Position numbers and translations under genes: made by a program. 64,000 nt of DNA from Chlorobiota bacterium (lineage in GTDB: Bacteria; Bacteroidota; Ignavibacteria; Kapaibacteriales; UBA961): assembly GCA_014191195.1 (NCBI GenBank), contig BJGZ01000009.1, positions 30,258 to 94,257 on the forward strand, given 5' to 3'. Below are positions 26,302 through 35,330 of this stretch, piece by piece (within the stretch, counting starts at the first letter, position 1; each line of letters begins with the position of its first letter). The notes beneath the pieces are model-generated. The model did no database searches. It had not been told where the DNA came from and worked only from the letters and a program-made list of their open reading frames with translations.

Positions 26302-27432
26302 ATGAAATTATACTTAACATATGCTGTATTATTCATTTGTTTTATGAGTAATACAGCGATGTTCGGTATCTTTCCTCGACAGCTGATTGTAACTATAGAT
26401 GCAATACCAGATGATGATATATGTTCTGGCACAAAATCTAGGTTTACTGTACTTTTAAAAACGAAACTTTATACGACAGATAGTCTTGCTGGTTATGAAA
26501 TTGATATATCTTTTGATACATCAAAAGTAGTTGTAGACCAAGTACTAAAAGTCAATACAATGAGTAGTAAAATTGCCTCAAAAAATTTCTTTTTTAGAAT
26601 AAGAGAGCCAGGAATTGCAAGTGTAATAGGTTTCTTAGATTATAATGAAGGTTATTTAAGTGGGGATTCGATTTTAGTAGTCTTATCTGGATTTTGGAAA
26701 AATCCTTTATGTACAGATTCTACTATTGTAAAGATAGCTGAGTTTATACCAGCTTTTGAATTTGGAACGGAAGACAGACCAATAGTTTTAAATAATAAAT
26801 GTTTATTATTTAATAGAAAAAAAGAAAGTTTATCTTCCTCTATTGAATTAACTGATTCAAAATATGTAGTAGATTCAACAGAATATGAAAAGTTGAAATA
26901 TGATACAAGTTATACTGTAAAGGTAAAGCTTGATAAATATGCAGGAAATAGTGGGATTAAATTGATTACAAAACAATTAACTCCTAACTCAACAAGCACA
27001 TTAAGTCCTAATATTGTATCACTAGAAAATATAGTGTATACATTTAGTAAAGACAGCTCAGAAATAGAAATTAGAAAGATTGAAAAATATAAGACAGCAT
27101 TATTAGATGTGAAACTTATAATTAACCAAGAAATAGAAGATACTCTTACAATTTCACAGTGGTTATTATATACAGAGGGACTCAAATGTGATTGTTTAAT
27201 CATAAATGATACTTCTCTCTTAAGTCTTGCTTTGTTTCGAAAAAGTAAAATTGATACAATTATCAATTTAGTACATGAAGAATATAGAAAGCAAGAAATG
27301 TGTACTGACTTTTATGATGTGATGGGTCGTTTTATAGAAACTGATTGTATTGCAGATATAGCATTACTACCAACAACTAAAAGAAAGAAAGCACTCAAAA
27401 TAGGCACAAACCTTATTAAATACTTAGAATAG
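26302..27432 (+). CDS. Secreted cohesin-like protein
   Basis: A 376-residue protein starting 9 bases after the dockerin-like gene. A signal peptide (MKLYLTYAVLFICFMSNTAMF) precedes a region with the cohesin pattern: a first strand, SLAGYEIDISFDTSKVVVDQVL and later SVIGFLDYNEGYLSGDSILVVLSGFW. The rest is beta-rich. There is no complete T9SS sorting domain, but FYDVMGRFIETD near residue 337 resembles its middle strand, so the tail may be a degenerate one. Arg is mostly AGA/AGG, unlike the CGT-rich genes on both sides, which suggests weaker expression. Cohesin assignment is from pattern only and is moderately sure. Confidence 0.65.
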   Translation: MKLYLTYAVLFICFMSNTAMFGIFPRQLIVTIDAIPDDDICSGTKSRFTVLLKTKLYTTDSLAGYEIDISFDTSKVVVDQVLKVNTMSSKIASKNFFFRIREPGIASVIGFLDYNEGYLSGDSILVVLSGFWKNPLCTDSTIVKIAEFIPAFEFGTEDRPIVLNNKCLLFNRKKESLSSSIELTDSKYVVDSTEYEKLKYDTSYTVKVKLDKYAGNSGIKLITKQLTPNSTSTLSPNIVSLENIVYTFSKDSSEIEIRKIEKYKTALLDVKLIINQEIEDTLTISQWLLYTEGLKCDCLIINDTSLLSLALFRKSKIDTIINLVHEEYRKQEMCTDFYDVMGRFIETDCIADIALLPTTKRKKALKIGTNLIKYLE

Positions 27433-27481
27433 AAATAACAATTAATAACATTTATTGATGTATCATCAAACGGAGTTACAA

Positions 27482-30400
27482 ATGCAAACTTCAGACACAA
27501 GAATTAAGAGACGATTTACGGCTCTGTTTTTTCTGTCTTTGTGCATTACGCTTATAAGCTCATTTAGAGTTTATGCGGCAATACCAAAGGCTGACATTCC
27601 TATGTTAAGCTTAACAGGACGGGAAAACGGCTACAACAACGCGGTTTATTCAGATGGCCGTATATGGCTTGGCTATGCCGATACTCGTATTCGCGAGATT
27701 TTAGTACCTGTTTATATCAAGAATCTTTGGTACGATTCAACCAATGTAACAGACAAGCGTTATAGTGGTTTCCCTATTTATAGTTTTACATACTCAATAC
27801 TATATGATGGTAGAGTATTTGAAGCTTTAGGTGCACAATTTACAGGTTCTAAAAGAACAGATCCAGTAGGTATAGCACAAAGTTTTGAATTAGAATTTGA
27901 TGATATTCCAGATACAACACGTTATGGTGTGTATATACGCGGTTCTATTAGTGCTGAAACAAAATATGGACGTCGTCTTTATGTTACAGGTCGTTCTACA
28001 AAACCTTTGCCAGTAACAGACGAAGATGGTACATTTAGAGAATTAATGTATATCCGTATGAAGGTTACATTAACTAAGAATAATCTTGTTAATGACCCAA
28101 CTAAATTTAATGGAGCTGATAAGTCAGTTCTTTATATCTCTAATGATTCTATGACATTTAATGATTTTAGAATAGGTAGAGATAATCCATTCCCATTGGT
28201 TTCTGATGGTGATCAAACAAATCCATATAAAGACAAGTCATATCGCAAAGATAAGCGTGACTCTATTGCTTTAGCTGGCGTTTCTATGTCTGGTGATCTT
28301 TTGCCTGAATTTCCAAGCCGTCCAGGCGTGATTTGGATTAATTATGGTGAATTACCACAAATATCTTTTAAAGATTTCCAAGGTAATGGATTTGATCAAG
28401 TACGTCAAGATCCAACAGCTGCAGATGGTTCTAAATGGGAATTAACAACACCATTGGTAATTGATTCTGCAACTAATGCTCGTGATGCACGACGTGACAT
28501 TATTTTGTTTAACTCTTCAGTAAGAAGTCGTCTAACAAATTTGAATATACGTTCAGACTCTCCATGGTTATTCTTCCAAACAGTTTCTCCTGGTTTCCAA
28601 CCAATTAGAAATATTTCTAGAGATGCTGATATTGATTTTATCGATAATGGTATTAATGGTCCAGTTCCACCAAATCTTAAAGACGCACGTAATCAAATAG
28701 TTGCAGGTCAAGATCCTATTCGTTTCCGTATTTTTGCTAGAACTAACGAATTACGTAATGCTGATGCAGAATATGCTGGAATTTATATTGGTTATATCAC
28801 TTTAACTTCAAATAGTGCTAAAGTTTCTCCTGTTAGATTGAAAGTGACATTTATTCACTTAAGAAACCCAGTAGAGCCAGGTAGTTTTGCACGTCCAAAA
28901 TCACCAGAATTTGGTTTAGATTGGGGTATGAAACTTACAATACGTAATTCTCGTGGTGCTATTGGCGATACAACAAACTTAGTATTTGGTACTGGTCATA
29001 GAGCAACAGATGGTCCTGATACATTATTTGGTGAATATGCATATGATCCACTAAATATCGCTTCAGGTTTTTATGCTCGTTGGTATACACCATGGGTTAA
29101 AGATGCAAATGGCGTAGAAGTAGCTCCTAATGGTTTAGGTGATTTACAAGTTGACGCAACTGACGATAAACCTTATAGAAGAGATTCTCGCTCAAGAGAC
29201 ATTCGTGATTATTCTGTAGATTCTACATTATTCTATCTTTGCCGTTTTGATGCAAATGGTGTGAATAATTATCCAATCGTATTAACATGGGATATACGTG
29301 ATTTCCCAGATGGTGCAGATTTATATCTTAGAGATACTTTAAATGGTGGAATATTTAGTGTAAACATGCGTGAAGCTACACCAGATGGAGATTATGGCCG
29401 TTCATTTACTATTCGTGATGCTAAGATTAAATCTTTCGTTATTGAATATCGTTTACCAGGTTCAGCAACTTTTCCAGTTGTTCAAAAAGGCTGGAATTTA
29501 TTGTCATTACCTCTACGTCCATCAAATCCTAACTATAAAGCAGTATTTCCAAATGCAATCAATAAGCCATTTCTATTTTCAAATAATCAATACCAAGATG
29601 AACAAATCCTTAAACCAGGTGTTGGATATTTCGTAAAATTTGGTGACATTATTGATTCAACACAAATTGGTTCAAGAGTATCTGAATTCAGAAAGAACTT
29701 TAATGAAGTAAGATTATTTGGCGGTTGGAATACAGTAGGTACTCCATCTTCTAGAGTTAATGTTGCTGATATTACCTATGAATTAAATTCTGGTGCTATT
29801 GAAACACTAAAGAATGATGTATATGGATATACTACAAATCGTGGTTATACATCTGTATCAGAAATTGTTCCTGGTTTAGGATATTGGATTAAAGTTCAGA
29901 ATGAAGGCTATTATCGTGCAAAAGGTTCTGGGTTACCGAAGTTAATGTGTCCTACTCATAGTGAATTTACTGGTTTCGCTTCTTTAACTGTTAAAGATGC
30001 AGATGGTAATTCAAATACATTACAAGTTTCTGAACTAAGTACAGTTAATACAAATCGTTTCGAACTTCCACCAGTATTCGCTTCTGATATGTTTGATGTT
30101 CGTTTCGCTAATAATTCCTATGTAGCAAATGGCAATGACATGACAATCCGCGTTCAAGGTGCTACATTCCCAATGACTCTTACTTCACAAGGATTAATCG
30201 GTACTTATACTGCTATCAATGCAGCTACAGGTTCAATCTTAGGTATTGTAAGTTCATCAAATGCATTAGTAATTAATAATTCTAATGTATCAACAATCAA
30301 ATTAGCTAAAGTACTTAATGCAGATGCAGCAAATGTTGAGGTATATCCTAATCCTGCTTCTAATGTATTAAATGTACGTACAGCTACAACAAGTGCAGTA

Positions 30401-30562
30401 TCCGTAAATATGCTTGATATCTTTGGTAAGACAGTAGCAACTTCATCAATCAATGGTAATGCATTGACAATCAATACAGATGAATTTGCAAATGGTACTT
30501 ATACATTAACAATTTCTGTTAATGGTGTTATTACAACACAAAGAATAGTAATCAATCGCTAA
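27482..30562 (+). CDS. T9SS-secreted multi-module protein
   Basis: A 1026-residue protein. I choose the ATG at 27482, with GGAG six bases upstream; the frame stays open to 27455. The signal sequence is long (about 1-37, ending RVYAA). The first 200 residues look like a cohesin-type beta-sandwich (REILVPVYIKNLW, FTYSILYDGRVFEALGAQF). Residues about 480-660 hold the module shared with the 2426- and 240-residue proteins (LVFGTGHRATDGPDTLFGE). Then come two W-N repeats, GWNLLSLPL and GWNTVGTP, each followed by a G-x-G-Y-[FW]-[VI]-K strand. The C-terminus is a type A sorting domain (VYPNPASNVLNVRT, TYTLTISVNG). Codon use is CGT-rich. The 5' end is richer in GC than the rest. Confidence 0.82.
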   Translation: MQTSDTRIKRRFTALFFLSLCITLISSFRVYAAIPKADIPMLSLTGRENGYNNAVYSDGRIWLGYADTRIREILVPVYIKNLWYDSTNVTDKRYSGFPIYSFTYSILYDGRVFEALGAQFTGSKRTDPVGIAQSFELEFDDIPDTTRYGVYIRGSISAETKYGRRLYVTGRSTKPLPVTDEDGTFRELMYIRMKVTLTKNNLVNDPTKFNGADKSVLYISNDSMTFNDFRIGRDNPFPLVSDGDQTNPYKDKSYRKDKRDSIALAGVSMSGDLLPEFPSRPGVIWINYGELPQISFKDFQGNGFDQVRQDPTAADGSKWELTTPLVIDSATNARDARRDIILFNSSVRSRLTNLNIRSDSPWLFFQTVSPGFQPIRNISRDADIDFIDNGINGPVPPNLKDARNQIVAGQDPIRFRIFARTNELRNADAEYAGIYIGYITLTSNSAKVSPVRLKVTFIHLRNPVEPGSFARPKSPEFGLDWGMKLTIRNSRGAIGDTTNLVFGTGHRATDGPDTLFGEYAYDPLNIASGFYARWYTPWVKDANGVEVAPNGLGDLQVDATDDKPYRRDSRSRDIRDYSVDSTLFYLCRFDANGVNNYPIVLTWDIRDFPDGADLYLRDTLNGGIFSVNMREATPDGDYGRSFTIRDAKIKSFVIEYRLPGSATFPVVQKGWNLLSLPLRPSNPNYKAVFPNAINKPFLFSNNQYQDEQILKPGVGYFVKFGDIIDSTQIGSRVSEFRKNFNEVRLFGGWNTVGTPSSRVNVADITYELNSGAIETLKNDVYGYTTNRGYTSVSEIVPGLGYWIKVQNEGYYRAKGSGLPKLMCPTHSEFTGFASLTVKDADGNSNTLQVSELSTVNTNRFELPPVFASDMFDVRFANNSYVANGNDMTIRVQGATFPMTLTSQGLIGTYTAINAATGSILGIVSSSNALVINNSNVSTIKLAKVLNADAANVEVYPNPASNVLNVRTATTSAVSVNMLDIFGKTVATSSINGNALTINTDEFANGTYTLTISVNGVITTQRIVINR

Positions 30563-30586
30563 TATTTTCAGATTAACTGATTATTT

Positions 30587-30621
30587 AGGGTAACAGAGTC
30601 ATCTCTGTTGCCCTTTTTTTT
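30587..30621 (+). terminator. Intrinsic terminator inside the secreted-protein run
   Basis: A 12-bp stem (AGGGTAACAGAG with CTCTGTTGCCCT, one G-T pair), a 4-base TCAT loop, then eight T. It ends 14 bases before the next start codon, so the small downstream gene is reached only by read-through or needs a promoter overlapping this hairpin. Confidence 0.88.
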
Positions 30622-30634
30622 ATGTAGGACAATT

Positions 30635-31357
30635 ATGAATAGATTTATAATAGGTATTATACTGTTACTATGTACTTCAGAAAGAGGCATTTCTCAAACT
30701 CTAGATCTAACATTTGTAGATAATAATAGTCCAAAACCGCTTACATTAACAATGGGGTTTAGATCAGGTGCGACATTGGGAATAGATACAGTTTATGGAG
30801 AGAAAGAATTACCACCTTTTCAACCCGTTGGTACTGGACATGCAGTAATAGTTATGGATTTGGATAAAAGCAGGACATATTCAAGTTCTATAGATCTATA
30901 TGCTTATAAAGATATAAGAAGTATGGAACCTATTAATACAGCTGATACGTTTTGGATTGCATTATCACCTTGGACACAAGATAGAAAACAAATGGAATTT
31001 ACATGGAATTGGCCTCTAGATAATGGCTTAGATTCTATTGTAATTATGGATAAAGGCGGTTTTGCATTTAAGACTACATTAAATTCTAGCAAATCCATAA
31101 TAATTAAACCAAATGATCTTGGGGTAGGTGCTATTACAATTGAAAACTATTATGTAATCATGTATAGAAGTAAATCAGTGAATTCCATAGAAAACGAAGC
31201 AAGTAAAGATGAATATTTTAACGTATATACATTACTTGGACACTGTGTTTTGTCTCATGTCAAATACGATGATATGCTTGTTATATTACAAGAAATGCAA
31301 AACGGCTTATATATATTACAATCCCCTACACAAATACTGAAAATCAGAAATTTCTAA
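30635..31357 (+). CDS. Small secreted protein made of the shared module
   Basis: A 240-residue protein starting at the ATG at 30635, with AGGA five bases upstream; upstream codons in the frame fall in the terminator. After a signal peptide (MNRFIIGIILLLCTSERGISQ) almost the whole protein is one copy of the module in the two large neighbours: MGFRSGATLGIDTVYGEKELPPFQP, then FTWNWPL, a KGGFAF strand and YYVIMYRS. The last 45 residues (EYFNVYTLLGHCVLSHV, then NGLYILQS and KIRNF) look like a degenerate sorting domain without the PNP motif. Arg is AGA. It ends 5 bases before the next gene. Function unknown. Confidence 0.68.
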   Translation: MNRFIIGIILLLCTSERGISQTLDLTFVDNNSPKPLTLTMGFRSGATLGIDTVYGEKELPPFQPVGTGHAVIVMDLDKSRTYSSSIDLYAYKDIRSMEPINTADTFWIALSPWTQDRKQMEFTWNWPLDNGLDSIVIMDKGGFAFKTTLNSSKSIIIKPNDLGVGAITIENYYVIMYRSKSVNSIENEASKDEYFNVYTLLGHCVLSHVKYDDMLVILQEMQNGLYILQSPTQILKIRNF

Positions 31358-31362
31358 AAGAA

Positions 31363-33561
31363 ATGAATAAATTACATCCATCACAACATCAAACTGATTT
31401 TTTAACCTTCATGGCAAAGAAGTCAGAATTACTTGCAAATACCTATGTAGATTTACAAAAAAGAATTAAAAAGGGAAATGAATATTCACAGTGCTTAATA
31501 GATATTGCAATAACTATTGAGGAATATATTGCTACATTTTTACAAGATACAGTCGGTTATGATGCATTAAAACAAAAACTACTCGTAGAAAAATCAATCA
31601 TAAAAGCTAAGACAGATTTTACAAAAAAAGCATTGATTAGAAATAGAGGTATATTATTAGGTGATAAAGCTTTAAACAATCCAATCGATACATTGGAAAG
31701 TCTATGTAAACAATTGCATATTACTATTACAGCTGATAAAGAATTAGATTTCTCCAATATCGCATTGTATATACTATCTCTATCAGAGGACAAACAAGAG
31801 GATTTAATTAAAAAAGCTGAAGAGATTTACTTTTCGCTTAGAGAAAAAGGGAAAATAAGTAATTGGATAAGTGAATTTGCAGCTCATAAATTAGATTATG
31901 AACATCTTGAAAAAGCTGAAATAGAAGAAATAGATGGAATAGTAAGTTATAGTTCAACTCATCATCGTAAAAGAGATGGTTTTGCTTTAACAGATCGAAG
32001 AGGACCAACTCGCGACATAACAAAGCATATAGACTATTGCGTGATATGTCATGAAAGAGAAAAAGACTCTTGTTCTAAAGGGTTACATGAAAAAGATGGA
32101 TCTATAAAGAAAAATGCCTTAGGAGTAGATATTAAAGGATGTCCACTCGATGAAAAAATCAGTGAAATGCACTTCTTAAGAAGAGAAGGTTATCCAATTG
32201 CTGCATTAGCAATGATAATGTTAGATAATCCTATGTGTGCAGGGACAGGACATCGTATTTGTAATGATTGTATGAAAGGTTGTATATTTCAAAAACAAGA
32301 TCCTGTAAATATTCCTAATGTAGAAACATCTGTTTTATCTGATATTCTAAATTTAAAAGATGGATTAGAACTATATGGTTTTTTAATGCAGTGGAATCCA
32401 CTTAAAGTAGAAAGACCATATGCATTAGATTATAATGGTAATAAAGTTCTTGTTGTAGGATTAGGTCCAGCAGGATATACATTATCGCATTATCTATTGA
32501 ATGAAGGCTTTGCTGTTGTAGCAGCTGAAGGCTTAAAAGTAGAATCTGCTTTAGACATATATAATCTCAATAAAGAGTCAAACTTACCTTCATTTAAAGA
32601 TGTAATAGAGAAAGAATTAGATGAGAGAATAATATCTGGATTTGGAGGTGTAAGTGAATATGGAATTACATCAAGATGGGATAAGAACTTTTTAACAGTA
32701 TTACAATTACTATTAGAAAGACGTAAGAATTTTAAGGTATTAGATGGAATTCGATTTGGTGGTACAATTACAGTAGAGGATGCATGGAAAATTGGTTTTA
32801 CCCATATTGCTTTAGCTACAGGTGCTGGTAAACCAACCTTGATACGCTTAAAAAACAATTTAAGTAGAGGATTAAGAAAAGCTTCTGATTTTTTAATGGC
32901 TTTACAATTAACCGGTGCAGCAAGAAAAGATTCTCTGTCAAATTTACAAATATCATTGCCAGCAATAGTAATTGGTGGTGGTTTAACTGCAATAGATACA
33001 GCTACAGAAACATTGGCATACTATCCAATTCAAGTTGAAAAGTTTTATGAAAATGCCAAAACATTGTTAGAAATAGATAAAGATTACTTAATCAATACAT
33101 TTGATGAAGAGGAATTATCACAAGCCATCATATTCTTTGCACATGGTAAGATTATTCATGAAACAAGAAAAAAGGCAAAAGAAAACAATGAAAAACCAGA
33201 TTTTTTACCTTTTTTGAAAGAATGGGGTGGAGTTACTTTGGTTTATCGTAAAAATCTACAAAGTTCACCAGCATATCGATTGAATCATGAAGAAATAAAT
33301 GAAGCATTAGAAGAAGGAATTAAGATAATTGAAAATCTTAATCCAGTAGAATGTATATTAAATGATTTCCATGCTATAGAATCAGTACGGTTTATAGATT
33401 CTACAAGATCAGATAAAGAAATAATACTTCCAGCCAAAACAGTATTTGTGGCTGCAGGTACTTCGCCAAATATTACATATGAAAAAGAATATCCTAAAAC
33501 ATTCAGAATGCAAGAATCTACAGGATATTATCAGCCTTATAAAGCAATGCTCACAGCATAA
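31363..33561 (+). CDS. GltD-like FAD-dependent oxidoreductase, apparently C-terminally short
   Basis: A 732-residue flavoprotein. The N-terminal 200 residues are helical. Then come cysteine clusters that should bind Fe-S (CVICHEREKDSCSKG near 225, KGCPLDEKISEMH, CAGTGHRICNDCMKGC), as in the GltD/DPD N-terminal domain. An FAD Rossmann motif (VVGLGPAGYTLSHYLL, about 363) and an NAD(P) motif (VIGGGLTAIDTATE, about 535) follow. As I recall the family, homologues run past 1000 residues and continue with a GNVVKAMASAKDG-type end of the FAD domain and a further reductase domain. Here the protein stops at YYQPYKAMLTA, before that part, and lipA begins 63 bases on. The reaction is unknown; electron transfer to an unidentified acceptor is likely. 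Confidence 0.7.
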   Translation: MNKLHPSQHQTDFLTFMAKKSELLANTYVDLQKRIKKGNEYSQCLIDIAITIEEYIATFLQDTVGYDALKQKLLVEKSIIKAKTDFTKKALIRNRGILLGDKALNNPIDTLESLCKQLHITITADKELDFSNIALYILSLSEDKQEDLIKKAEEIYFSLREKGKISNWISEFAAHKLDYEHLEKAEIEEIDGIVSYSSTHHRKRDGFALTDRRGPTRDITKHIDYCVICHEREKDSCSKGLHEKDGSIKKNALGVDIKGCPLDEKISEMHFLRREGYPIAALAMIMLDNPMCAGTGHRICNDCMKGCIFQKQDPVNIPNVETSVLSDILNLKDGLELYGFLMQWNPLKVERPYALDYNGNKVLVVGLGPAGYTLSHYLLNEGFAVVAAEGLKVESALDIYNLNKESNLPSFKDVIEKELDERIISGFGGVSEYGITSRWDKNFLTVLQLLLERRKNFKVLDGIRFGGTITVEDAWKIGFTHIALATGAGKPTLIRLKNNLSRGLRKASDFLMALQLTGAARKDSLSNLQISLPAIVIGGGLTAIDTATETLAYYPIQVEKFYENAKTLLEIDKDYLINTFDEEELSQAIIFFAHGKIIHETRKKAKENNEKPDFLPFLKEWGGVTLVYRKNLQSSPAYRLNHEEINEALEEGIKIIENLNPVECILNDFHAIESVRFIDSTRSDKEIILPAKTVFVAAGTSPNITYEKEYPKTFRMQESTGYYQPYKAMLTA

Positions 33562-33624
33562 TATCATAGCTATATGATATCAAAATCGGTAGATTTACAT
33601 CGTACCTAAATTAAGAGAAAGAAT

Positions 33625-34536
33625 ATGTATAAAGATACAGAAGCCATAATAGAAAATGTATTTACCTTGCCGGTGATTCAGCAAGAAATGCCGATTATTA
33701 CTAATCGTAGACCAGAATGGTTAAAAGTTAAAGCCCCTGGCGGCGAAACATATGCACATTTAAAATCTATGATGCGCTCCAAATCTTTGCATACCGTTTG
33801 TGAAGAAGCAAAGTGTCCAAATATTTCAGAATGCTGGAATGCAGGTACAGCAACATTCATGATATTGGGAGATACATGTACAAGATCTTGTGGTTTTTGT
33901 GCCGTGAAAACAGGTAGACCAATGCAATTAGATGAACATGAACCATTACATGTAGCCGAAGCAATACAACAAATGAATTTAAAACATGCAGTAATTACAT
34001 CTGTAAATAGAGATGAAAGAGCTGATGGCGGGGCATCAATTTGGGCTGAGACAATTAATAAAGTAAAAGAATTAAATCCAGGATTAACAATAGAAGTACT
34101 AATTCCAGACTTTAAAGGAAAGATGGAAAACTTACAAAAAGTGATAGATACAAGGCCCGATGTGCTGAATCATAATACAGAAACAGTTCCAAGCTTGTAC
34201 AAAAAGGTACGTCCACAAGGTAAATATCATTGGACATTAAGCGTGCTAAAAGAATGTAAATCCCAAGGGCTTAGAACAAAAACAGGAATAATGCTTGGAT
34301 TAGGTGAAGAAAAAACAGAATTATTACAAGTAATGCAAGATTTGAGAGAAGTTGGTGTGAATGTATTAACATTAGGACAATATCTTCAACCTACAAAAAA
34401 TCATTTGCCAGTAGATAGATTTGTCCATCCAGATGAATTTAATGAATATCGCGAAATAGGTTTGCAAATGGGATTTGATATCGTAGAGTCTGGCCCATTA
34501 GTGAGAAGTTCCTATCATGCAGAGCGTCATATTTAA
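33625..34536 (+). CDS. lipA: Lipoyl synthase
   Basis: LipA is a radical-SAM enzyme that inserts two sulfurs into protein-bound octanoyl groups, making the lipoyl cofactor of 2-oxoacid dehydrogenases and the glycine cleavage system. The 303-residue protein has the auxiliary cluster ligands C59, C64 and C70 (CEEAKCPNISEC) and the radical-SAM cluster C85, C89, C92 (CTRSCGFC). Other family motifs are NRDERADGG, NHNTETVP, KTGIMLGLGE, LTLGQYLQPT and the final GPLVRSSYHAE, whose Ser ligates the auxiliary cluster. Its stop overlaps the next start by one base (TAATG). It would lipoylate the E2 partner of the fused E1 at 12905-15043. lipB is not in the window. Confidence 0.97.
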   Translation: MYKDTEAIIENVFTLPVIQQEMPIITNRRPEWLKVKAPGGETYAHLKSMMRSKSLHTVCEEAKCPNISECWNAGTATFMILGDTCTRSCGFCAVKTGRPMQLDEHEPLHVAEAIQQMNLKHAVITSVNRDERADGGASIWAETINKVKELNPGLTIEVLIPDFKGKMENLQKVIDTRPDVLNHNTETVPSLYKKVRPQGKYHWTLSVLKECKSQGLRTKTGIMLGLGEEKTELLQVMQDLREVGVNVLTLGQYLQPTKNHLPVDRFVHPDEFNEYREIGLQMGFDIVESGPLVRSSYHAERHI

Positions 34537-35309
34537 TGATAAGATTTGTATTGCTTGGAACCGGAACATCTACAGGAATTCCCTGTGTTGGATGTGAATG
34601 CGATACATGCATATCTGAAGATATAAAAGATACAAGATTAAGAACATCTTTGCTCATTCAATCTGAAACAACTACAGTAATAATTGATACATCTGCAGAC
34701 TTCAGACAACAGATGCTTAGGCATTCAATAAAACAAATCGATGGGATTGTTTATACTCATCATCATTATGACCATATCAGTGGATTTGATGATGTAAGAC
34801 CATTTAGTTTTTCTGGTAAAAATATACTAGCAAATGTATATCTTATGCAAGAAACACTAGATAATATGAAGCAAGTTTTTTCTTATGCATTTGATGAAAA
34901 CGCTCAAGTTGGTGGTGGCTTACCAAATGCAACATTTACTATTATTGATAATAAAACATTCACTATTGGTGATATTCACATACAACCAATCCCTTTAAAA
35001 CATGGATCTTTAAGAGTTAATGGTTATCGAATAGGTAATTTTGCCTATTGTACAGATACAAACCATATACCAGAAGAATCATATGACTTATTAAAGGATC
35101 TGGATGTTTTGGTTTTAGATGCTTTACGGTATACAAAACATCCCACACACTTTACGATAGAACAAGCATGTATTGAAACAAAAAAAATACAAGCAAAAAA
35201 AACGTACTTTACTCATATAGCTCATCAAATCAGGCATAAAGATTGCGAAAATATATTACCACATTATTGTTATTTAGGTTATGATAATCTTGAATTTATT
35301 ATGGATTGA
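34536..35309 (+). CDS. PhnP-like metallo-beta-lactamase-fold hydrolase
   Basis: A 257-residue metal-dependent hydrolase. It begins MIRFVLLGTGTSTGIPCVGC, with a Cys cluster (C..C..C) like the structural zinc site of PhnP-type cyclic phosphodiesterases, then IDTSADFRQQML. The metal motif THHHYDH has its histidines at 75-77 and 80 and Asp 79. FAYCTDTNHIP and a late H-rich THIAHQIRH complete the site. PhnP acts on cyclic ribose phosphates; relatives act on other phosphodiesters, and many in Bacteroidota are uncharacterised. It is translationally coupled to lipA by a TAATG overlap. The substrate is unknown, but the lipA link is a hint worth noting. Confidence 0.85.
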   Translation: MIRFVLLGTGTSTGIPCVGCECDTCISEDIKDTRLRTSLLIQSETTTVIIDTSADFRQQMLRHSIKQIDGIVYTHHHYDHISGFDDVRPFSFSGKNILANVYLMQETLDNMKQVFSYAFDENAQVGGGLPNATFTIIDNKTFTIGDIHIQPIPLKHGSLRVNGYRIGNFAYCTDTNHIPEESYDLLKDLDVLVLDALRYTKHPTHFTIEQACIETKKIQAKKTYFTHIAHQIRHKDCENILPHYCYLGYDNLEFIMD

Positions 35310-35330
35310 ACTTAGAATTACAAAAAGAAC

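Noticed and set aside
26910..27266. A 118-codon minus-strand frame inside the cohesin-like gene
   Set aside because: Shadow frame; no ribosome-binding site and no recognisable motif.
32490..32858. A 122-codon minus-strand frame inside the flavoprotein gene
   Set aside because: It is antisense to the conserved nucleotide-binding region of the flavoprotein, and no motif is visible in it.
33561..33585. A short palindrome after the flavoprotein stop as a terminator
   Set aside because: ATATCATA/TATGATAT is an AT-only 8-bp stem without a T run.
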